From Betaproteobacteria bacterium (GTDB lineage Bacteria; Pseudomonadota; Gammaproteobacteria; Burkholderiales; CAIKXV01), in NCBI GenBank assembly GCA_947458265.1, contig CANGYF010000003.1, forward strand, positions 1-64,000: DNA of 64,000 bases. Reading direction: 5' to 3'. Below are positions 19,555 through 28,475 of the stretch, one piece after another (the stretch's first letter is position 1; each line of letters starts with the position of its first letter). Made by a program: the position numbers and the translations under genes. The notes beneath the pieces are model-generated. The model did not search any database and was not told the DNA's origin. It saw nothing but the letters and a program-made list of their open reading frames with translations.

Positions 19555-20301
19555 TCAGCCCCCGGTTTCCAGCCTCGAAGCGAGTTCCGGAGCGAGCCCG
19601 AGCGTGGAGACCGGCTCGGGCCGGGCGTACGTGCCGGCAACCGCCTTCTGCAGCGCGAGCCCGCCCAGGGCTTCCGCGGCGCTCACCACCGCATGCACTG
19701 AATCGATGAGCGGGACGGGGACGCGATGCGCGATGCGCGATGCTAGCCCGGCCAGCCCGGCACCGCCGAGTATCACGGCTTCGGCACCGTCCTCCTCGAC
19801 AGCCGCCACGCATTCCGCTGCGAGCAGCGCAAGGGCGGACTCGGGGTCGGCGGCGATGGCCGCACCGGTTGGTGCCACCGTGCGTACCGAGGCGAGCCGG
19901 CTGGACAGGCCGATCGACCCCACGAACTCCTCCAGCATCGGGCCCCAGCGCGTACCGCCGGTGACGATGGAGAACCGGGCGCCGCGCGACGCCGCCAGCA
20001 TGCAGGAGGCTTCGGCCATGCCGACGACGGGTTGGGTCGCCAGCTCCTTCAGGGCGGCGAGCCCGGGGTCGCCGAAGCAGGCAAGGACGATGACGTCGGC
20101 CGTGTCCCCGTGCAGTGCGTAGGCATCGAGCGCGGCGTGGGCCGCGATCGCGGCGGCGGAGCGCGTGCTGATGTAGCGCGCTCCGAACCGGCCGGTGGCG
20201 CCGGCGACCGTCGTCCCGGGACGGGCGACGGCGCGGGCGGCCAGGACGACCTTGTCCGTGATCTCGGGACTGGTATTGGGATTGATCAGGAGAAGGTTCA
20301 T
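19555..20301 (-). CDS. Asp/Glu racemase-superfamily protein (hydantoin racemase-like)
   Basis: 248 residues; the start at 20301 gives the family N-terminus MNLLLINPNTSPEITD. The first catalytic Cys is present (ACFGDPG, Cys75). The partner site, expected as LGCAG in hydantoin racemases, reads ILGGAGLAG with Gly180, so the two-base racemase mechanism is incomplete. The protein may therefore be a decarboxylase or isomerase of this superfamily, or an inactive relative. It is divergent from the Bug gene at 20500 with 198 bp between them, where both promoters must lie. Convergent with the M20 peptidase gene. Confidence 0.85.
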   Translation of the reverse strand: MNLLLINPNTSPEITDKVVLAARAVARPGTTVAGATGRFGARYISTRSAAAIAAHAALDAYALHGDTADVIVLACFGDPGLAALKELATQPVVGMAEASCMLAASRGARFSIVTGGTRWGPMLEEFVGSIGLSSRLASVRTVAPTGAAIAADPESALALLAAECVAAVEEDGAEAVILGGAGLAGLASRIAHRVPVPLIDSVHAVVSAAEALGGLALQKAVAGTYARPEPVSTLGLAPELASRLETGG

Positions 20302-20499
20302 GTTCGGCGATGCGTGACGGAGCGTCCATGCATTAGACATCATCGGGCAGGGGCCAGCCAGCAGGCGCGGCAGCCTTGCGGACGTGCACTCCCTCGTAGT
20401 GCAGCCTCGCGGACGTTGACACGGCCAGCCGCGCAACCCCAAGCTCTGGTAGCCGCGCCGGCGCATCCGCCAGGCGCATCCCGTGCGAAAGTGCCTCCG

Positions 20500-21498
20500 A
20501 TGTCCCGTCGTCTTCCCGTGCCGTGCCTGCAGTCGGCGATCGTCCTGCTGCTGGCCGGACTGCTGCCCCCATCGCTGGCGCCGGCGCAGGCGCAGGCCTG
20601 GCCTGCAAAGCCCATCCGCATGATCGTGCCGGTTGCACCGGGTGGTGGCGCGGACATCACGTCCCGGCTGGTCGCGGCGAAGCTGTCCGAGCGCTTCGGA
20701 CAGCAGGTGATCGTCGACAACCGTTCCGGGGCGGGCGGCATCGTCGGACTGGAGATGCTCGCGCGTGCGAACCCGGATGGCTACACGATCTCGCAGGGCG
20801 GGGTGGGTCCGCTCGCGGTGAACCCGAGCCTGTACGCGAAGCTGCCCTACGATCCGCTGAAGGATTTCGCGCCGATCCTGCGCGCGGTGTCGGCGCTCAA
20901 CGTGCTGGTGGTACATCCGTCGGTGCCGGTGCAATCGGTCAAGGAGCTCATCGCATTCGCGCGCGCGAATCCGAACAAGCTCAACTACGGTTCATCGGGC
21001 GCGGGGCGCGCCGACCACCTCGCCGGTGAACTGTTCTCGATGATGGCCGGCGTGCGCATGCAGCATGTGCCGTACAAGGGCGGCGGTCCGGCGATGACCG
21101 ACCTGGTCGGCGGCAACCTGCAGCTGATCTTCGCCACCGTGTCGACTGCGGCCAGCCACATGAAGAGCGGCAAGGTACGCACCATCGCCAACACCTCGGC
21201 CGTGCGATCGGACCTGTTCCCCGACCTGCCGACGATCGGCGAATCGGGCGTGCCCGGCTTCGCGATCGACAACTGGTACTCGTTCATCGCACCCGCCGGC
21301 ACGCCTGCGCCCATCATCGACACGCTCAACGTCGAGATCGCCCGCACGCTGTCGCTGCCGGACGTGAAGGAGCGGCTGCAGGTGCTGGGCATCGTGCCGT
21401 TCACCACGGCGCGGCCGGCCGAGTTCGCGCAGTACCTGCGCGCCGAGATCGTGAAGTACGCGAAGCTGGTAAAGGCCGTCGGCATCACGCCGGAGTAA
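20500..21498 (+). CDS. Bug-family TTT substrate-binding protein (5 of 9)
   Basis: 332 residues. I chose the ATG at 20500 because it begins the signal peptide (hydrophobic core LLLAGLLPPSL, end AQAQA). Mature motifs: WPAKPIRMIVPVAPGGGAD, VIVDNRSGAGG, PDGYTISQGG, VPYKGGGPAMTDLVGG. It is divergent from the racemase-family gene, an arrangement often seen for Bug genes and catabolic genes under one regulator, though no regulator gene is here. Only 4 bp separate its stop from the SbcD-like start, which is probably chance crowding. Confidence 0.93.
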   Translation: MSRRLPVPCLQSAIVLLLAGLLPPSLAPAQAQAWPAKPIRMIVPVAPGGGADITSRLVAAKLSERFGQQVIVDNRSGAGGIVGLEMLARANPDGYTISQGGVGPLAVNPSLYAKLPYDPLKDFAPILRAVSALNVLVVHPSVPVQSVKELIAFARANPNKLNYGSSGAGRADHLAGELFSMMAGVRMQHVPYKGGGPAMTDLVGGNLQLIFATVSTAASHMKSGKVRTIANTSAVRSDLFPDLPTIGESGVPGFAIDNWYSFIAPAGTPAPIIDTLNVEIARTLSLPDVKERLQVLGIVPFTTARPAEFAQYLRAEIVKYAKLVKAVGITPE

Positions 21499-21502
21499 CC
21501 CG

Positions 21503-22639
21503 ATGCCGCGCTTCCTGCACACCGCCGACTGGCAGATCGGCCGCCAGTACAGCCAGTTCCCGCCGGACGACGGCGTGCCGCTGGCCGAGGCGCGGCTCGA
21601 AGCGGTCGGCACGATCGCACGGCTGGCCACGGATCATGCGGTCGATGCGGTGCTGGTGGCCGGCGACGTGTTCGATGCGCAGGCGGTGTCCGAGCGCACG
21701 ATCCGCCGGCTGTTCGCGCAGCTCGCCGGCTTCGCGGGTCCCTGGCTGATGATTCCCGGCAACCATGATGCCGCGCTGGCCGAGAGCGTCTGGACCTGCG
21801 CGCGGCGCATCGGCGCGGTGCCACCCAACGTCCACCTGGCCCTCGAACCGGGCGTTCTCGACTTCGCGGCGCTCGGCTTCGTCGCGCTCGCGGCACCGCT
21901 GACCCAGCGCCACACCTACAACGACCTCACCGAGTGGTTCGATACGGCAACGACGCCCCCGGGCCTGCTGCGCATCGGCCTGGCGCACGGCTGCGTCCAG
22001 GGCCAGCTGGCTGAGGACATCGATTCGCCGAATCCGATTGGCGCCGACCGGGCACGCCAGTCGCGGCTCGACTACCTCGCGCTCGGCGACTGGCATGGCT
22101 GCCGCCGGATGGACGAGCGCACCTGGTACAGCGGCACGCCGGAGCCCGACCGCTTCCGCGACAACGATCCCGGCCATGTGCTGCTGGTGGAGATCGATGC
22201 ACCCGGGGCGCTGCCGGTGGTCACGCGTGTCGCGACCGGCCGCTACTGCTGGCGCACGCTCGAGGCGCCCCTGTCGGTCGCGAGCGACGTCGAGCAGCTG
22301 GCCGCGACGCTCGCCGCCGCACGGCCGTCGGACGTGCTCTCGCTACAGGTTGCCGGCGAAGTGGACCTGCCGGGGCTGGTACGCCTGCGCGAGGCGATCG
22401 GCCTGGCCGAGGCGGGTGTGCGCCACCTGCAGCAGGATCTCTCCGCCCTGCGGCTGGTGCCGACCGCGGAGGACATCGCCGGGCTGGACGCGGACGGCTA
22501 TCTCGGCGAGCTGATCGCCGAGCTTCGGGATGCGCAGTCGCAGCGTACCGACCCCGAGGCGGCGCGGGTGGCCAGCCATGCGCTGACCCTGCTCGCCACC
22601 TTACTGCTCGAGGGCCGAGGCGTGGAGTCCCCGGCATGA
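21503..22639 (+). CDS. SbcD/Mre11-like DNA repair nuclease (YhaO-type metallophosphoesterase)
   Basis: 378 residues. The calcineurin-like phosphoesterase core shows HTADWQIG (residues 6-13), VAGDVFD (about 50), IPGNHDAA (about 86-93), LAHGCVQG and LALGDWHGCR (about 195-202). The first motif has Gln where SbcD/Mre11 usually has the metal-binding His; I recall this variant in the shorter SbcD-like relatives. The C-terminal part is a capping domain. Its ATGA overlap with the following SbcC-like ATPase gene shows they work as a nuclease/ATPase complex on DNA ends or structures. Shorter partners than canonical SbcCD suggest the YhaO/YhaN type. Confidence 0.87.
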   Translation: MPRFLHTADWQIGRQYSQFPPDDGVPLAEARLEAVGTIARLATDHAVDAVLVAGDVFDAQAVSERTIRRLFAQLAGFAGPWLMIPGNHDAALAESVWTCARRIGAVPPNVHLALEPGVLDFAALGFVALAAPLTQRHTYNDLTEWFDTATTPPGLLRIGLAHGCVQGQLAEDIDSPNPIGADRARQSRLDYLALGDWHGCRRMDERTWYSGTPEPDRFRDNDPGHVLLVEIDAPGALPVVTRVATGRYCWRTLEAPLSVASDVEQLAATLAAARPSDVLSLQVAGEVDLPGLVRLREAIGLAEAGVRHLQQDLSALRLVPTAEDIAGLDADGYLGELIAELRDAQSQRTDPEAARVASHALTLLATLLLEGRGVESPA

Positions 22640-25284
22640 GGCTGCAGCGGCTCAAGGTCGAGCAGCTGCGCCAGTTCCGCGCGCCGTTCGAGATCGACGG
22701 CATCGAACCGGGGCTGAACCTGTTCGTCGGCGAGAACGAGGCGGGCAAGAGCACGCTGGTGCGGGCGATCCGCGCTGCCTTCTTCGAGCGGCATCGGTCG
22801 TCCACCGTCGAGGATCTTCGGCCGTGGGGCGAGACCGCCGCGGCACCGACCGTCGAGCTCGACTTCATGGTGGGCGACACCGCTTTCCAGCTGCGCAAGT
22901 CGTTCCTGCAACGCAAGCGCTGCGAGTTGAAGTACGGGGCCCGCACGCTCGATGGCGAGGATGCGGAACAGTATCTCGCCGAGCTGCTGGGTTTCAGCTT
23001 CTCCGTCAAGGGTGCCAGCCGTCCCGAGCACTGGGGCATCCCCGGGCTGCTCTGGATCGAGCAGGGGCAGGGACACATCATCAAGTCCTCGGTCGAGAAT
23101 GCGGCCGACCACCTGCGCAAGGCACTGGATGCGTCGGTCGGCGAGGTCGCGAGCACGCAGGGCGACGCACTGATCGCGAAGGTACGTGCCGAGCGCGACC
23201 TGCTGCTGACCCCGAAGGACGACAAGCCGCGTGGTGAACTGAAGCGTGCGCTCGACGAGCGCGACGAACTGCAGGTGCAGCTCGCCGAGCTGGATGGGCG
23301 GATCGAGGCCTACCGCCGGCAGGTGGACCAGCTTGCCGCGCTGAAGGCGGAACATGCACTGGAGCAGGCTGCGCGGCCGTGGGATGCGCTGCGGCTGCAG
23401 CAGCAGGCGGCGGAACAGGCGCTTGCCGCGAGCGAGGTCCTCGCGCAGCAGCTCGACGCGGAGAAGGCATCGCTGCAGAGGGTCGAGGAGCGGCTGCAGA
23501 TGGTCGAACAGCAGCTGGCCGGCTTCGAGGAAGATCGGCGTGCACTGGCGCAGCGCGAAGCCGGGCTGTCCGAGGCGGCGCAGCGCCTGGAGGCGGCGAC
23601 GGCGATCGAGGCGCGCCGTGCCAGCGAACAGACCCAGGCCGAAGCCGCCTGCGGCCTGACCGCGGCCGCGCTCGAGCGGGCGCGCCAGGACGACCTGCGC
23701 CGCGACCTGGCCGAGCGCGCTGCCGACGCCGACACGCGCGTACGGGAGCTGGACACGCTGCTGCAGCGCGCAGTCGCGGAGCAGGCGCGCATCGAACAGT
23801 TGCGCCAGCAGGCCGCAGCCGCTGCGATCGACCCGGCGGATGTCGAACGGCTGCGCAGCCTGGCCGCGGAACTCGAGGCCTTGCGCATCCGGCAGCAGGT
23901 CGTTGCAACCCGGATCCGCTTCCGGCTCGCCGACGGCGCCCGGGTGACGCTCGCTGGCGAAGCCCTGCAGGGCGAGGGTGAGCGTATGCTCACTTCCGCG
24001 GCATCCATTGAAATACCAGGAGGCCATCTCGAGGTCGTGCCCGGCGGCGATGCGCTGGGCGCACTCGCGCGGGACGAGGCCGATGCCCGCGCGGCCTGCG
24101 ATGCGCTGCTGCAGCGCTGCGGCGTGGTGACCGTCGCGGACGCTGAAGCGCGCCTGTCCGGGCATCGGCAGGCGCTGCAGGACGGTGCCCAGGCGGCGCG
24201 GACCCTGGCGAGCCTGGCGCCGAAGGGCATCGATGCGCTGAAGGCCGACCGGGTCGGGCTGCTCGCCCGGATCGAGGCGGTGCAGCAGCAGATGGCGGCA
24301 CTTCCGGTGGACGACCGGGCCGCCGGCGACCAGGGCATGACAGCCTCGCTCGCCGAGGTCGAGACCAGGCACGAGATTGCGCGCGCCCAGGCCGCGACCA
24401 TCGGTACGCAACTGGCCCAGGCGACGCAGGCGCGCCTGGTCGCGCATGAACAGCATGCCGCGGCGATCCGGGAGCACGCTCTGCTGCAGGTCCGTCTCGG
24501 CGCGGCCGACCGGCAGTCGAGGGAGCAGGATGCAGGCCGGCAACTGCTCGCCGCCCGTGCCGAGCGGCAGGCACTGCTCGCGTCGATCGCGTCGAAGTCG
24601 GAAGCGGTCGCGGGTACGCAGCCCGACATCCTGAGGCAGTCGGTGGAACGCTTCCGGCGCAGCGCAGACCTCGCCGAGCGCGCGCACCACGACCGCGAAC
24701 TGGAAATCACGCGGCTCAACGGCATGCTGCAGGAGGCCGGCGCGCAGGGCTTCGAGGAAGCCCGCGCCGCGCTGGCCGTGCGCCTCGAGGCCACACGGCG
24801 CCGCCAGCGAGAACTCGACCTGCGCGCCAGGGCGCTGCACCTGCTGCTCGAACGGCTCGAGGCGAGCCGCCGCGAACGCACGCGCCAGTTGCGCGCGCCG
24901 CTGCAGGCGCGCATCGACCACTACATCCGGCTGCTTTTTCCGAAGGCCGCGCTGGAGATCGGCGACGACCTGCTGCCCGGCCTGCTTACCCGTCCGGCGA
25001 TGCAGGGCAACGAGTCCGGCGCGGTCTCGGAACTCAGCCACGGTGCGCGCGAGCAGATGGGCGTGCTGACCCGGCTCGCGTATGCCGACCTGCTGCAGGA
25101 GGCCGGTCGCCCGACGCTGTTGATCCTCGACGATGCCCTGGTGCACAGCGATACCCAGCGGCTCGACCGGATGAAGCGCGTTCTGTTCGATGCGGCGCAG
25201 CGCCACCAGGTGCTGCTGTTCACCTGCCATCCGGCGGCGTGGCGCGACATGGGCGTGGTGGCGCGCACGATCATGCGCGGGTAG
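22636..25284 (+). CDS. SbcC/Rad50-like SMC-type ATPase (YhaN-type)
   Basis: 882 residues. Walker A GENEAGKST is at 32-40, the ABC signature region LSHGAREQ at about 799 and Walker B LLILDDA at about 828, so head domains lie at both ends with long coiled coils between them (about 180-420 and 480-780). The coils are rich in Gln, Arg, Glu and Ala. No CxxC zinc hook is present at the apex; instead a short beta-rich segment (about 422-470, RIRFRLADGARV) interrupts the coil. Family knowledge: these ATPases gate an Mre11-like nuclease. The start lies in the stop of the nuclease gene. Confidence 0.88.
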   Translation: MRLQRLKVEQLRQFRAPFEIDGIEPGLNLFVGENEAGKSTLVRAIRAAFFERHRSSTVEDLRPWGETAAAPTVELDFMVGDTAFQLRKSFLQRKRCELKYGARTLDGEDAEQYLAELLGFSFSVKGASRPEHWGIPGLLWIEQGQGHIIKSSVENAADHLRKALDASVGEVASTQGDALIAKVRAERDLLLTPKDDKPRGELKRALDERDELQVQLAELDGRIEAYRRQVDQLAALKAEHALEQAARPWDALRLQQQAAEQALAASEVLAQQLDAEKASLQRVEERLQMVEQQLAGFEEDRRALAQREAGLSEAAQRLEAATAIEARRASEQTQAEAACGLTAAALERARQDDLRRDLAERAADADTRVRELDTLLQRAVAEQARIEQLRQQAAAAAIDPADVERLRSLAAELEALRIRQQVVATRIRFRLADGARVTLAGEALQGEGERMLTSAASIEIPGGHLEVVPGGDALGALARDEADARAACDALLQRCGVVTVADAEARLSGHRQALQDGAQAARTLASLAPKGIDALKADRVGLLARIEAVQQQMAALPVDDRAAGDQGMTASLAEVETRHEIARAQAATIGTQLAQATQARLVAHEQHAAAIREHALLQVRLGAADRQSREQDAGRQLLAARAERQALLASIASKSEAVAGTQPDILRQSVERFRRSADLAERAHHDRELEITRLNGMLQEAGAQGFEEARAALAVRLEATRRRQRELDLRARALHLLLERLEASRRERTRQLRAPLQARIDHYIRLLFPKAALEIGDDLLPGLLTRPAMQGNESGAVSELSHGAREQMGVLTRLAYADLLQEAGRPTLLILDDALVHSDTQRLDRMKRVLFDAAQRHQVLLFTCHPAAWRDMGVVARTIMRG

Positions 25285-25345
25285 CGCCGTCGTGGGCGGC
25301 GGCGTGTAACCTGCTACGCTCGCCGGCTTCGAGGATGGCACGCAC

Positions 25346-26458
25346 ATGAGCAGCAAGACTGGCCGCAACGATCCCTGCCCCTGCGGCAGCGGACGCAAGT
25401 TCAAGCTCTGCCACGGCCGCGACCCCGGCCCGGATGCGGCAGGCGACGGTTCGCATGCCGATGCCGGCCGGCGCGCACTCGAGTGGATCGGCAACCGGCA
25501 CCGCAAGGCGCTCGAACGCGAGACGACCGATCTGCTGTTCGAGGATCTCTGGCCCGAGGACGGTCCGCATCCCGAGGACGTCGACCCACCGTTGATGCAG
25601 CAGATCATCACCAACATCAACGAGTGGATGCTGGCCGCCGGATCGATCGAGATCCGGAAGGAGATGCACCGGCTCAATGACATGGTCCTCGCCGACGGCG
25701 GGCCGCCACTGAATCCTGCGCAGCGTGAGTACCTGCAGCAACTCGGGACCACCCCGCTCGGCCTCTACTACGTGACCGACGTCACCGAACGCGCCGGCGT
25801 GACCCTGGTCGATGCACTGGAGCCCGGGCAGCCGCCGGTGTTCGTCAACGACGTGGCGCTCTCGGATACCGCTGATCCAGGCCTGCTGCTCGGTTGCCGC
25901 ATCCTGAAGCTCGGCGATCGACACGAGCTGTCCGGGTCGGTCTATCCGTTCCCGGAGCTCGGGGCCGGACACGCCATCGACGGCGTGCGCGAGCACATGG
26001 CGCACGAGGACATTCCCGCCGACGAGCGTCAGTACGAGCAGGGCTGGGCGATCATGGCGATCTGGCTCGACCATGTACTGATGCCGGTCGAACCTTCGGA
26101 ACTCCTGGACGTATCGACCGGCGAGCCGCTGGCGTTCGTGACCGACCACTACCGCGTGCCGGATGCCGGTGCGCTGAAGGCCGTGCTCGACGCGTGTCCC
26201 GATCTCGAGGCCGATGGCCAGGGTGGCTGGGTGAAGCTCTCCGTCGCCGAAGACGGCACCCAGCGCGCCGCACTTCAGGTCCATCCGGGCAAGGTCGCGT
26301 CGCGGCTGGAAGTGTTCTACCGCACCGAGGCCCTGGCAGATGAAGGCCGGCCGTGGTTCGAGGGCGTGGCCGGAGATTCGGTAAAGCACCTCAGCCGGGA
26401 TCGCACCGACCCGCTCGAAGTCCTGCGCGGTGGGCTCGAGCAGGACGACGAGCGCTGA
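25346..26458 (+). CDS. SEC-C motif protein of unknown function
   Basis: 370 residues. The N-terminus carries a canonical SEC-C zinc motif, NDPCPCGSGRKFKLCHG, with Cys11, Cys13, Cys22 and His23 as ligands. The remaining roughly 340 residues are acidic with no catalytic motif or membrane segment that I recognise. SEC-C motifs occur in SecA, YchJ and many uncharacterised proteins, where they bind zinc and mediate protein contacts. It follows the SbcCD-like pair by 61 bp and is convergent with the deacetylase gene. A role in nucleic-acid or protein quality control is only a guess. Confidence 0.8.
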   Translation: MSSKTGRNDPCPCGSGRKFKLCHGRDPGPDAAGDGSHADAGRRALEWIGNRHRKALERETTDLLFEDLWPEDGPHPEDVDPPLMQQIITNINEWMLAAGSIEIRKEMHRLNDMVLADGGPPLNPAQREYLQQLGTTPLGLYYVTDVTERAGVTLVDALEPGQPPVFVNDVALSDTADPGLLLGCRILKLGDRHELSGSVYPFPELGAGHAIDGVREHMAHEDIPADERQYEQGWAIMAIWLDHVLMPVEPSELLDVSTGEPLAFVTDHYRVPDAGALKAVLDACPDLEADGQGGWVKLSVAEDGTQRAALQVHPGKVASRLEVFYRTEALADEGRPWFEGVAGDSVKHLSRDRTDPLEVLRGGLEQDDER

Positions 26459-26483
26459 GGCGCAGCGCGCCGGGCCGCCTCGA

Positions 26484-27380
26484 TCAGATACTCGCTGGCT
26501 GCTGCCCTTGGGGTAGCGCCGCGTAGTGGGCTGCGATGTCCTTCGGCATCGCGACCCAGACATCGTCGCGGTGCGACAGCATGTGCTGCAGCGCGCGCCG
26601 CAGCCGCGCCAGCCGGTAGGGCTGCCCGACGACGAAGGTGTGGATCGAGATCGCGAAGACGAGCGAGGTGTCCTTCGAATTGCGCAGCATCTCGTCGAAG
26701 TTGTCGACCAGCATCTCGGCGTACTCCGCGCCGGTGTTGCGCCGGTAGACCACCGCCGGCTGGTCGTTGAGTTCGATCGGATAGGGCATCGCCAGCATGC
26801 TGCCGGTCGCCGACTTCACCCAGAACGGCTGCTCGTCGCAGATGCCCCAGTCCATGCAGTACTGGTATCCACTCTCGGCCAGCAGGTCGGTCGTGTGCTC
26901 GCTTGGCGTGAGGTAGGGCGACATCCAGCCCACCGGCTTGACGCCGTTGCGCTCGGTGAAGGTACGGGTGACGTCCTGCACCATCTCGCGCTCCTGCTCG
27001 AGCGTCATCTCGATCTGGCGCTCGACCTGGTTGCGGCCGTGCGCGATCAGCTCGTCGCCGCGCTTCACGTGCGCCTCGAGTACCTCCGGGCAGTGGTCGT
27101 AGATTGCAGTGTTCGCGATCACGCCCACTGGCAGGGCGAGTTCATCGAACAGGTTCATCAGGCGCCAGGCGCCGACGCGGTTGCCGTATTCGCGCCAGAG
27201 CCAGCTGCGCTGGCTCCAGGGCAGCGTTGGACGGTCGAGGTCGGGGCCGGAGTTCTGGCCCCAGGGGAAGTGCTCGACGTTGACCGACACGTAGAGCGCG
27301 AGGCGCTTGCCGTCCGGCCAGGTGAACGCGGGCCTGCGCGAGACCGGCGAATAGCCGAACCGCTCGGGTTCCTTCAGCAT
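26484..27380 (-). CDS. PuuE/NodB-like polysaccharide deacetylase-family protein (copy 1)
   Basis: 298 residues, no signal peptide. The NodB-homology barrel is recognisable, but the usual catalytic Asp-Asp strand reads VSVNVEHF, with Glu, as in allantoinase-like PuuE proteins, and the metal His motif reads AHGRNQVERQ. Other conserved stretches are VGWMSPYLTPSEHT, PIELNDQPA and FAISIHTFVVGQPYR. The family hydrolyses C-N bonds such as amides or cyclic ureides. The gene lies 29 bp downstream of a signal-less NMT1-like binding protein on the same strand. A second copy at 61859-62767 shares all these blocks. Confidence 0.85.
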   Translation of the reverse strand: MLKEPERFGYSPVSRRPAFTWPDGKRLALYVSVNVEHFPWGQNSGPDLDRPTLPWSQRSWLWREYGNRVGAWRLMNLFDELALPVGVIANTAIYDHCPEVLEAHVKRGDELIAHGRNQVERQIEMTLEQEREMVQDVTRTFTERNGVKPVGWMSPYLTPSEHTTDLLAESGYQYCMDWGICDEQPFWVKSATGSMLAMPYPIELNDQPAVVYRRNTGAEYAEMLVDNFDEMLRNSKDTSLVFAISIHTFVVGQPYRLARLRRALQHMLSHRDDVWVAMPKDIAAHYAALPQGQQPASI

Positions 27381-27409
27381 GGTGTCCTCGGTGTCTTGTT
27401 CGGGGTGGT

Positions 27410-28330
27410 TCAGATCGACGGCGGGTCTTCGCGCACGATGCGCTCGGCGAACCGCAGGTCGACATAGTCTTCGTATGCGCCGGGCTTCGAGATCGCGCCG
27501 CACGACAGCATCGCGTCGCGCTTCCACTCGAGCCCGGCACGCTGGACGATCGGGTCGGTGCTCCAGACGCCGGTGGCCTTGTAGCCGTCGAAGCACGCGG
27601 CCAGCATCTCGCGTGGGACATCGGGCAGGTAGCCGGACACGACGGCGGCCAGTTCCGCCCCCGAGTGTGCCGCGATCCACTTCTGGGTGCGGTACATCGC
27701 CCGCGTCACGCCCAGCACCGTGTCCGGATGGCTGCGGATGAACGCCCGCGTCGTGTTGAGCGTGGTGTAGCAGGCCAGGCCGCGGTCGGACGCGCGGTAC
27801 CAGACATGGCCGATGCCCTCGTCGAGGGCCGCCTGCGCGAACGGCTGGAACACCTGGATCGCGTCGACCTCGCCCACGCGCAGGGCAGCCACGTTCTCGG
27901 CCATCGTACGCTCGGGCGCGCGCGTCACCTGCTTCGGATCGATGCCTGCCAGCACGAGGTCGCGCTGCAGGCAGATCCAGGGCGTGGGTACTTCGCTCAC
28001 CGTGGCGACTCGCGACCCGACCAGGTCCTTCATCGTGAACCCGGGGTTCGGCGTGCGCCCGATCACGAAGAACGGATCGCGGCCGACCACTTCGCAGAAG
28101 GCCACCGAGTCGGACGCCGGATCCTTGTCGAGCGCGATCATCAGGCGCATCGGGCCGCCCCAGGAGACTTCGGCGCCGCCGGCTGCGAGGATCTGGATCG
28201 TCTCGGCCGAGGTCTTCGGCGTGATCATGCCCACGTCGAGGTCCTCGGCGCGCCACGCACCGAGTTCGGCGGCGGCGTAGAAGGGCGCGTAGAACAGGGC
28301 GCGGAAATTCTCGATCAGGGTGAGCTTCAT
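27410..28330 (-). CDS. NMT1/THI5-like substrate-binding protein lacking a signal peptide
   Basis: 306 residues that read as a periplasmic binding-protein fold of the NMT1/THI5/SsuA type (FRALFYAPFYAAAELG, ILAAGGAEVSWGGPMRLM, GSRVATVSEVPTPW, VGEVDAIQVFQPFAQ). The start MKLTLIENFRALF leads directly into the first strand, with no hydrophobic export sequence, and no better upstream start is present. It may be cytoplasmic, either binding a small molecule or, like the yeast THI5 enzyme, acting catalytically. No ABC permease or ATPase gene is nearby. It sits between an uncharacterised gene and the deacetylase gene. Confidence 0.8.
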   Translation of the reverse strand: MKLTLIENFRALFYAPFYAAAELGAWRAEDLDVGMITPKTSAETIQILAAGGAEVSWGGPMRLMIALDKDPASDSVAFCEVVGRDPFFVIGRTPNPGFTMKDLVGSRVATVSEVPTPWICLQRDLVLAGIDPKQVTRAPERTMAENVAALRVGEVDAIQVFQPFAQAALDEGIGHVWYRASDRGLACYTTLNTTRAFIRSHPDTVLGVTRAMYRTQKWIAAHSGAELAAVVSGYLPDVPREMLAACFDGYKATGVWSTDPIVQRAGLEWKRDAMLSCGAISKPGAYEDYVDLRFAERIVREDPPSI

Positions 28331-28475
28331 CGGGGCGTGTGCTGCGGACGATATGAGCGTGATTGACGATCCTACAATGCATCCTCAGGGCGTGCTCCGA
28401 TCACGCCGGCCACCGATGCTCAGGCGTACATCGCCAGCCATGGCTGGCAGCCGGGCAAGCACGCGCGATGAAGCC

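Noticed and set aside
22498-25752. Long minus-strand open frame opposite the SbcC-like gene
   Set aside because: It mirrors the plus-strand gene in a GC-rich context, has no family motifs, and the plus strand has Walker motifs and ATGA coupling.
25346-26458. SEC-C protein as a SecA fragment or YchJ
   Set aside because: The SEC-C motif is at the N-terminus, and the remaining 340 residues have neither SecA helicase motifs nor YchJ layout.
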